Positions 6,077 through 10,357 of a stretch of 10,357 bases of DNA are shown here, piece by piece. The stretch spans positions 1 to 10,357 of the forward strand of contig JAGWVP010000067.1 of the NCBI GenBank assembly GCA_018970825.1, in the 5' to 3' direction. Made by a program: the position numbers and the translations under genes. The notes under the pieces are model-generated. The model searched no databases. It saw only the letters and a program-made list of their open reading frames with translations, and was not told the origin of the DNA. The stretch's first letter is position 1, and each line of letters opens with the position of its first letter. The stretch comes from a bacterium (GTDB lineage Bacteria; Desulfobacterota; Binatia; UBA12015).

Positions 6077-9000
6077 TCAGGCGCGCGAGTCGAACGACTG
6101 CAGCCGGCTCCGCACCGTGCCGAGATCGCCGCTCTCGATCGGGACGCCGGCGGAGAACGCGATCACCTGCCCGCTCTGCGGCGAGAGCCGGGGCCCCGGG
6201 AAGAGGATGCCGAGCAGGTTGAGCGGATCGGCGGCCGAGACCACCAGCGGCTCTCCGGGATCGGCCTTGCGGCGGATCGCGCGCAGCGCCTCGACGGCCT
6301 CCGGCAGCGCGTACTGCTCGCCGATCGGGCCCGCGACGAAGCGCCCGCCGCGGATCTCCCCGCGCGCCTCCATCCGCCGCAGCGCGCCGAGCAGGAGTCG
6401 CCAGGGCGGCATGACGGCTTCTCGCGTGACCACCTCCCGCAGGACGACGCCCCAGCGGCGCAACAAGACCCGGGCCATCGACTCCGCGAGCGCAGGCGAC
6501 ACCTCGGCCTCGCGGACCTCGCCCGGGCCCGCCGCGTCCGCCCCGCCGTCGCGTGCGCGGAGCAGCGCCCAGCGCCCGGCCGGCACGCTGCGGGGGCGCC
6601 CGCGCCCGCCCGGGATCGCGCGCAGGCGCGACTCGGCCCGTCGCTTGTCGTCGGGCAGCAGCAGCGTGCGAAGACCGGCGAACCCGTCGCCGCTCACGAG
6701 ACCGCAGGAGACGAGCTCCCAGAGCGCGTCCTCGGCCGCCGACGGGAGGAGGCCCGTCGAGCGGGCGATCTCGGAGAGGAACGAGGCGCCGTCGCGTGCG
6801 AGGAGCGCCATCACGTCCCGGGCCGGGGTCGAGAGGGCGGACGCGGGCGACACCCGCCAGAGCGCGTCGGCCGCCTCTCGCAGGGGTGCGAGCTCCTCGC
6901 GCAGCAGCAGCGCGAGCGGGGCGTTGCGCGTCGGAGCGGTCCGCCGCCGCCGGCCCGCCGACGGAGTGCCGCGTCGACCCGCGACGAGCCCCGGCGAGGC
7001 GGCTTCCGCTTCGTCGGCCGTCGCGCCGCGGAGGAAGCCGGGCGGCGAGAGCCGTCCCCAGGCGACCGTGCCCGAGAAGCAGACGTCGTCGAGCAGCACA
7101 CCGGAGTAGCGCTCGACCCGCAGCGGCAGCACCGAGCGCTCCCACGCCGGCGCCGGGAGCTCGAAGCCGTGCAGGCGGGCGACCACCGCGGCGAGCCCGT
7201 CACGGCCGTGGAGCCGGGTGCCGGGCGCCGCGTGCTGCCACTCGAAGAGGAAGCGCGCGAAGTCGGCGATCGTGACGGGGTCGATCTCGCGGCGCAGGCG
7301 GCCGAGCGTGCCGCGGTGGATGCGCGCGAGCAGGCGGCGCTCGCACCACTCCTCTTCGCCCGCTCCGGGGACGAAGCGTCCGCGCAGGACGGCGCCGTCC
7401 ATCTCGAGGCGCGCGAGCGCGCTCGCGACCGCGCCCTCGTCGAGCCCGAGCCGGCGCGCCAGCGCGGGCACGGTGACGGGGCCGAGCACGTCGATCCAGC
7501 CGCGCACCGCGAGGCGCACGCAGTCCTCCGCGTCGGGCGCGTCGGGGACCCCGCGGGGGACCGCGACCTCCCGCTCCCAGGTCGATTGCGGAAGCGCGCG
7601 CCACGCGACGTCGGCGCGCTCGGCCGCGACGGCCGCGCGCACGGTCGTCCCGTCCGCGGGCGAGGTCCAGCGCAGCACGCCCGCGCGCGCACCTGCGAGC
7701 AGCCGGTCGAGGAGCGGCTCCCAGCCGTCCGCGAGTGCGTCGAGCGGCAGCCACACGAGCCCGTGGAGCGCGTCGTGGAGCTCGTCGTCGTCGCGCACGT
7801 CGGGCCAGGCCTGCCGGCGCACCTCCTCGATCGAGTCCACGTCGAGCGCGCCGATCCCGTCGGCGAGGCTCGGGTCGGACCGGCGCAGGTTCACGGCGCG
7901 AGCCCGGCGCTCCTCGAGCGGCGCGTCGTCGAGGAAGGCGTAGGGGTTCGCGTTCAGCAGCTCGTGCGCCATCGGCGACGGCGCCGCGGTCTCGACCGAG
8001 ACGGTCGCGATCGCGCCGGTGCGGACGTCTTCGAGCACCGCGCGCAGGCCGTCGATGTCCATCGCGTCGTGCAGACAGTCGCGCAGGGTCTCGTTCACGA
8101 GCGGGTGATCGACCGGCTCGATCGGCCCCATGCGGTTGTCGCCGCAGCCGAGCTGGGCGGGGAAGACGGCGGCGAGCAGGTCCTCGGCGCGCATGCGCTG
8201 GATGTTGAGTGGCACCCGCCGCCCGCCCTGGTGGCGCAGGAGCGCCAGCGCCCGGCTCGCGTTCCAGCGCCAGCGGGTGCCGAACATCGGCGCCTGCAGC
8301 GCCGCCTGCACGAGGTCGTCCTCCAGCGTCGCGGGACGGATCATCGTGAAGACGGAGTCGAGCGGGAAGCTGTGCTGCTCGCCGAGCGAGAGCACGATGC
8401 CGTCGTCGGTCGCGGCCGCCTGCAGCTCGAAGTCGAAGCCGACGCAGAAGCGCTTGCGGAGCGCGAGCCCGAAGGCGCGGTTCACCGCACCGCCGAAGGG
8501 TGCGTGCACGACGAGCTGCATGCCGCCGCTCTCGTCGAAGAAGCGCTCGGCGACGATGCGGGTGCGGGTCGGCACGGTCCCGAGCACCGCGACCGTGCCG
8601 CCCACGTAGGCGACGAGTTGTGCCGCGGCACCCGCGTCGGTGCCGCACTCGGAGGCGACCCAGGCCGCGGCCGCCGCGGGATCGGAGAGGCGGTCGGCGA
8701 TCCCCTGGCGCAGCGCACCGACGGCCTCGGAGAGCTCGAGCGTGCGTGGCGGGGCCTCGCCGAACCAGAACGGGATCGTCGGCGGCGCCTGGCCCGCGTC
8801 CTCGACGCGCACCTTGCCGATCTCGACGCGGCGGATCTTCCAGGAGCGGTTCCCGAGCAGGAAGATGTCGCCGCGCATGCTCTCGATCGCGAAGTCCTCG
8901 TTCACCTTGCCGACGCGCGCCTCGGTCGGCTCCTCGACGACGTCGAAGTCGGCGGTGTCGGGGATCGCGCCGCCGCTCGTCATCGCGGCGAGCCGCGCGC

Positions 9001-10357
9001 CGCGGCGTCCGCGCACCCGCTCCTGCACGCGGTCGTGGTGGAGGTGGGCCGAGCGCCGCCCGCGGCGGGTCGCGACCCCCTCGGAGAGCATCTCCAGCAC
9101 CTCGTCGAACTCGGAGCGCTCGAGGTCGCGCCACGGCCAGGCGCGGCGCGCGAGCCGGTAGAGGTCCTCGGTCGGGGTCTCGTCGGCCGCGGCGGTCGCG
9201 ACCATCTGCTGGGCGAGGATGTCGAGCGGCTTGCCGGGCAGCTTGATGCGGTCGAGCTCGCCTGCGCGGATCGCGCGCACCGCGGCCGCGGTCTGCAGGA
9301 GCTCGTCGCGGGTCAGCGGGAAGAAGACGCCGCGCGGCACGCTGCCGAGCCAGTGGCCGGAGCGCCCGACCCGCTGCAGCAGCGTGGCGAGCGCGCGCGG
9401 CGCACCGACGTGGCAGACCAGGTCGACGTGCCCGACGTCGATGCCGAGCTCGAGCGACGCGGTCGCGACGACGATCGGCACTTCGCCCGACTTGAGCTTC
9501 TCCTCGGCCGCGAGCCGGATGCGCTTGTCGAGGCTGCCGTGGTGGGCCGCGACCCGCTCGGGCCCGATCTTCTCGCCGAGCGCGTGCGCGACCCGTTCGA
9601 CCAGCCGTCGGGTGTTCACGAACACGATCGTCGTGCGGTGCGCGGCCGCGAGCTCGACGATCCGGTCGTGGACCGCGTCGCGCAGCTCGTGGCTCGCGAT
9701 CGGGCCGAGCTCGAACGACGGCACGGTCTCGACCGAGAGCTCCATCGCGCGGCGGTGGCCGCCGTCGACGATCGCGCAGTCGGGCGTGCCGTCGGCGGCG
9801 ACGTTGGAGGTGCCGACGAGCCAGCGCGCGATCTCGTCGATCGGCTTCTGGGTCGCCGAGAGCCCGATCCGCTGGACTCGCGGTCGGAGCCCGGCGCGCG
9901 CGGGCGGTTCGTCGTCGAACAGGCGAAGCGACTCGCCGGGCCGGGGCCCGGTGGCGTCGCCGGTCTCGTCGTCGTCCGCAGGGCGGCGCGGGCCTTCGGC
10001 GACGAGCGCATCCAGGCGCTCGATCGAGAAGGCGAGGTGGGCGCCGCGCTTGTCGCCCGCCATCGCGTGGATCTCGTCGACGATGACGGTGCGCGCGCCC
10101 GAGAGCATGCGGCGGCCCTTCTCGGCGGTGAGCAGGATGAAGAGCGACTCGGGCGTCGTGATGAGCACGTGCGGGGGGCGGCGCAGCATCGCCTGGCGCT
10201 CGCTCGAGGTGGTGTCGCCGCTGCGGACGGCGATCCGGACGTCGTCGAGCGGGACGCCTTCGGCTGCCGCGAGCTCGCGGATCTCGGCGAGCGGGCGCGC
10301 GAGGTTCTTCTCGACGTCGTTGCCGAGCGCCTTCAGCGGCGAGACGTAGACGACGCG
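6077..10357 (-). CDS. lhr: Lhr-family superfamily 2 ATP-dependent helicase, long form (N-terminus cut by window edge)
   Basis: 1426 residues are present; the frame continues past the right edge, so probably about 80-100 N-terminal residues, including the Walker A motif, are missing. Residues are numbered from the edge. Helicase motifs appear in order: Ia VVYVSPLKALGND (2-14), VRSGDT (about 43-48), TTPESL, motif II DEIH (94-97), motif III LSAT (166-169), motif IV TIVFVNTRR (243-251), HHGS (272-275), motif V ATASLELGID (298-307) and motif VI QRVGRSGH (328-335). The Lhr-specific winged-helix and beta-barrel parts follow (AAMTSGGAIPDTADF, NEDFAIESMRGDIFLLGNRSW). The long C-terminal region has EEWCERRLLARIHRGTLGRLRREI, ARFLFEWQH and FSGTVAWGRL, typical of the Lhr-CTD of full-length Lhr (about 1500 residues in E. 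coli and mycobacteria). Known Lhr proteins are 3'-5' translocating helicases linked to DNA repair, and the CTD resembles AlkZ-type winged-helix glycosylase folds. An acidic insertion of about 40 residues separates motifs II and III. An internal ATG at 10189 lies after motif Ia and cannot be the true start. Confidence 0.96.
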   Translation of the reverse strand, partial: RVVYVSPLKALGNDVEKNLARPLAEIRELAAAEGVPLDDVRIAVRSGDTTSSERQAMLRRPPHVLITTPESLFILLTAEKGRRMLSGARTVIVDEIHAMAGDKRGAHLAFSIERLDALVAEGPRRPADDDETGDATGPRPGESLRLFDDEPPARAGLRPRVQRIGLSATQKPIDEIARWLVGTSNVAADGTPDCAIVDGGHRRAMELSVETVPSFELGPIASHELRDAVHDRIVELAAAHRTTIVFVNTRRLVERVAHALGEKIGPERVAAHHGSLDKRIRLAAEEKLKSGEVPIVVATASLELGIDVGHVDLVCHVGAPRALATLLQRVGRSGHWLGSVPRGVFFPLTRDELLQTAAAVRAIRAGELDRIKLPGKPLDILAQQMVATAAADETPTEDLYRLARRAWPWRDLERSEFDEVLEMLSEGVATRRGRRSAHLHHDRVQERVRGRRGARLAAMTSGGAIPDTADFDVVEEPTEARVGKVNEDFAIESMRGDIFLLGNRSWKIRRVEIGKVRVEDAGQAPPTIPFWFGEAPPRTLELSEAVGALRQGIADRLSDPAAAAAWVASECGTDAGAAAQLVAYVGGTVAVLGTVPTRTRIVAERFFDESGGMQLVVHAPFGGAVNRAFGLALRKRFCVGFDFELQAAATDDGIVLSLGEQHSFPLDSVFTMIRPATLEDDLVQAALQAPMFGTRWRWNASRALALLRHQGGRRVPLNIQRMRAEDLLAAVFPAQLGCGDNRMGPIEPVDHPLVNETLRDCLHDAMDIDGLRAVLEDVRTGAIATVSVETAAPSPMAHELLNANPYAFLDDAPLEERRARAVNLRRSDPSLADGIGALDVDSIEEVRRQAWPDVRDDDELHDALHGLVWLPLDALADGWEPLLDRLLAGARAGVLRWTSPADGTTVRAAVAAERADVAWRALPQSTWEREVAVPRGVPDAPDAEDCVRLAVRGWIDVLGPVTVPALARRLGLDEGAVASALARLEMDGAVLRGRFVPGAGEEEWCERRLLARIHRGTLGRLRREIDPVTIADFARFLFEWQHAAPGTRLHGRDGLAAVVARLHGFELPAPAWERSVLPLRVERYSGVLLDDVCFSGTVAWGRLSPPGFLRGATADEAEAASPGLVAGRRGTPSAGRRRRTAPTRNAPLALLLREELAPLREAADALWRVSPASALSTPARDVMALLARDGASFLSEIARSTGLLPSAAEDALWELVSCGLVSGDGFAGLRTLLLPDDKRRAESRLRAIPGGRGRPRSVPAGRWALLRARDGGADAAGPGEVREAEVSPALAESMARVLLRRWGVVLREVVTREAVMPPWRLLLGALRRMEARGEIRGGRFVAGPIGEQYALPEAVEALRAIRRKADPGEPLVVSAADPLNLLGILFPGPRLSPQSGQVIAFSAGVPIESGDLGTVRSRLQSFDSRA

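Noticed and set aside
7200..9134. A 640-codon minus-strand frame inside lhr, and several antisense frames across 6077-10357.
   Set aside because: All overlap the Lhr coding frame, which carries recognisable helicase motifs throughout. The alternatives are Arg/Pro/Ala-rich with no known motif.
1..10357. Mobile elements, CRISPR arrays, attachment sites or defence islands.
   Set aside because: I saw no direct repeats with spacers, no transposase or integrase motifs, and no terminal inverted repeats. Base composition looks uniform across the window.

Overview
The window is very GC-rich (roughly three quarters G+C by eye) and densely coded. It holds four complete or nearly complete genes, one large gene cut off by the right edge, and probably the first codons of another gene at the left edge. 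A lipoprotein signal on a SurA/PrsA-type peptidyl-prolyl isomerase, an NtrC-like regulator fold with a Fis-type helix-turn-helix, the SelA/SelB selenocysteine genes and a long-form Lhr helicase together suggest a high-GC Gram-negative bacterium. A deltaproteobacterial or Myxococcota/Binatota-like lineage is my best guess; this is inference from gene content, not a taxonomic assignment.

Layout, left to right. (1) Positions 1-42, minus strand: probable start of a gene, preceded by a good ribosome binding site. (2) 57-1571, minus: a degenerate NtrC-family AAA-like protein whose nucleotide-binding motifs and GAFTGA loop are altered or missing, followed by an Ala/Pro-rich linker and a C-terminal Fis-like DNA-binding segment. 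(3) 1681-2649, plus: a lipoprotein parvulin (PpiC/SurA type), transcribed divergently from gene 2. (4) 2650-2714: a convergent gap with a strong GC hairpin and an outer inverted repeat covering both stop codons. (5) 2715-4655 (selB) and 4652-6028 (selA), minus, overlapping by 4 bases. (6) 6029-6076: a short gap holding a strong hairpin. (7) 6077-10357, minus: Lhr-family superfamily 2 helicase, missing only its N-terminus.

How the genes work together. SelA converts Ser-tRNA(Sec) to Sec-tRNA(Sec). SelB delivers it to UGA codons marked by a SECIS hairpin, so the organism should make selenoproteins. The two partner genes, selD and selC (tRNA-Sec), are not in the window. Lhr is a DNA-repair-associated helicase lying just upstream in the same orientation; whether it is co-transcribed with selAB depends on the hairpin between them. 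The parvulin lipoprotein should help fold exported proteins in the envelope. The function of the degenerate AAA-like regulator is unknown.

I see no mobile element, CRISPR array, tRNA or rRNA, and no stretch over 300 bases without a gene. The most unusual items are the apparently ATPase-dead NtrC-like protein, the structured gap between lhr and selA, and an acidic insertion inside the Lhr helicase core. I do not see a convincing new multi-gene system.
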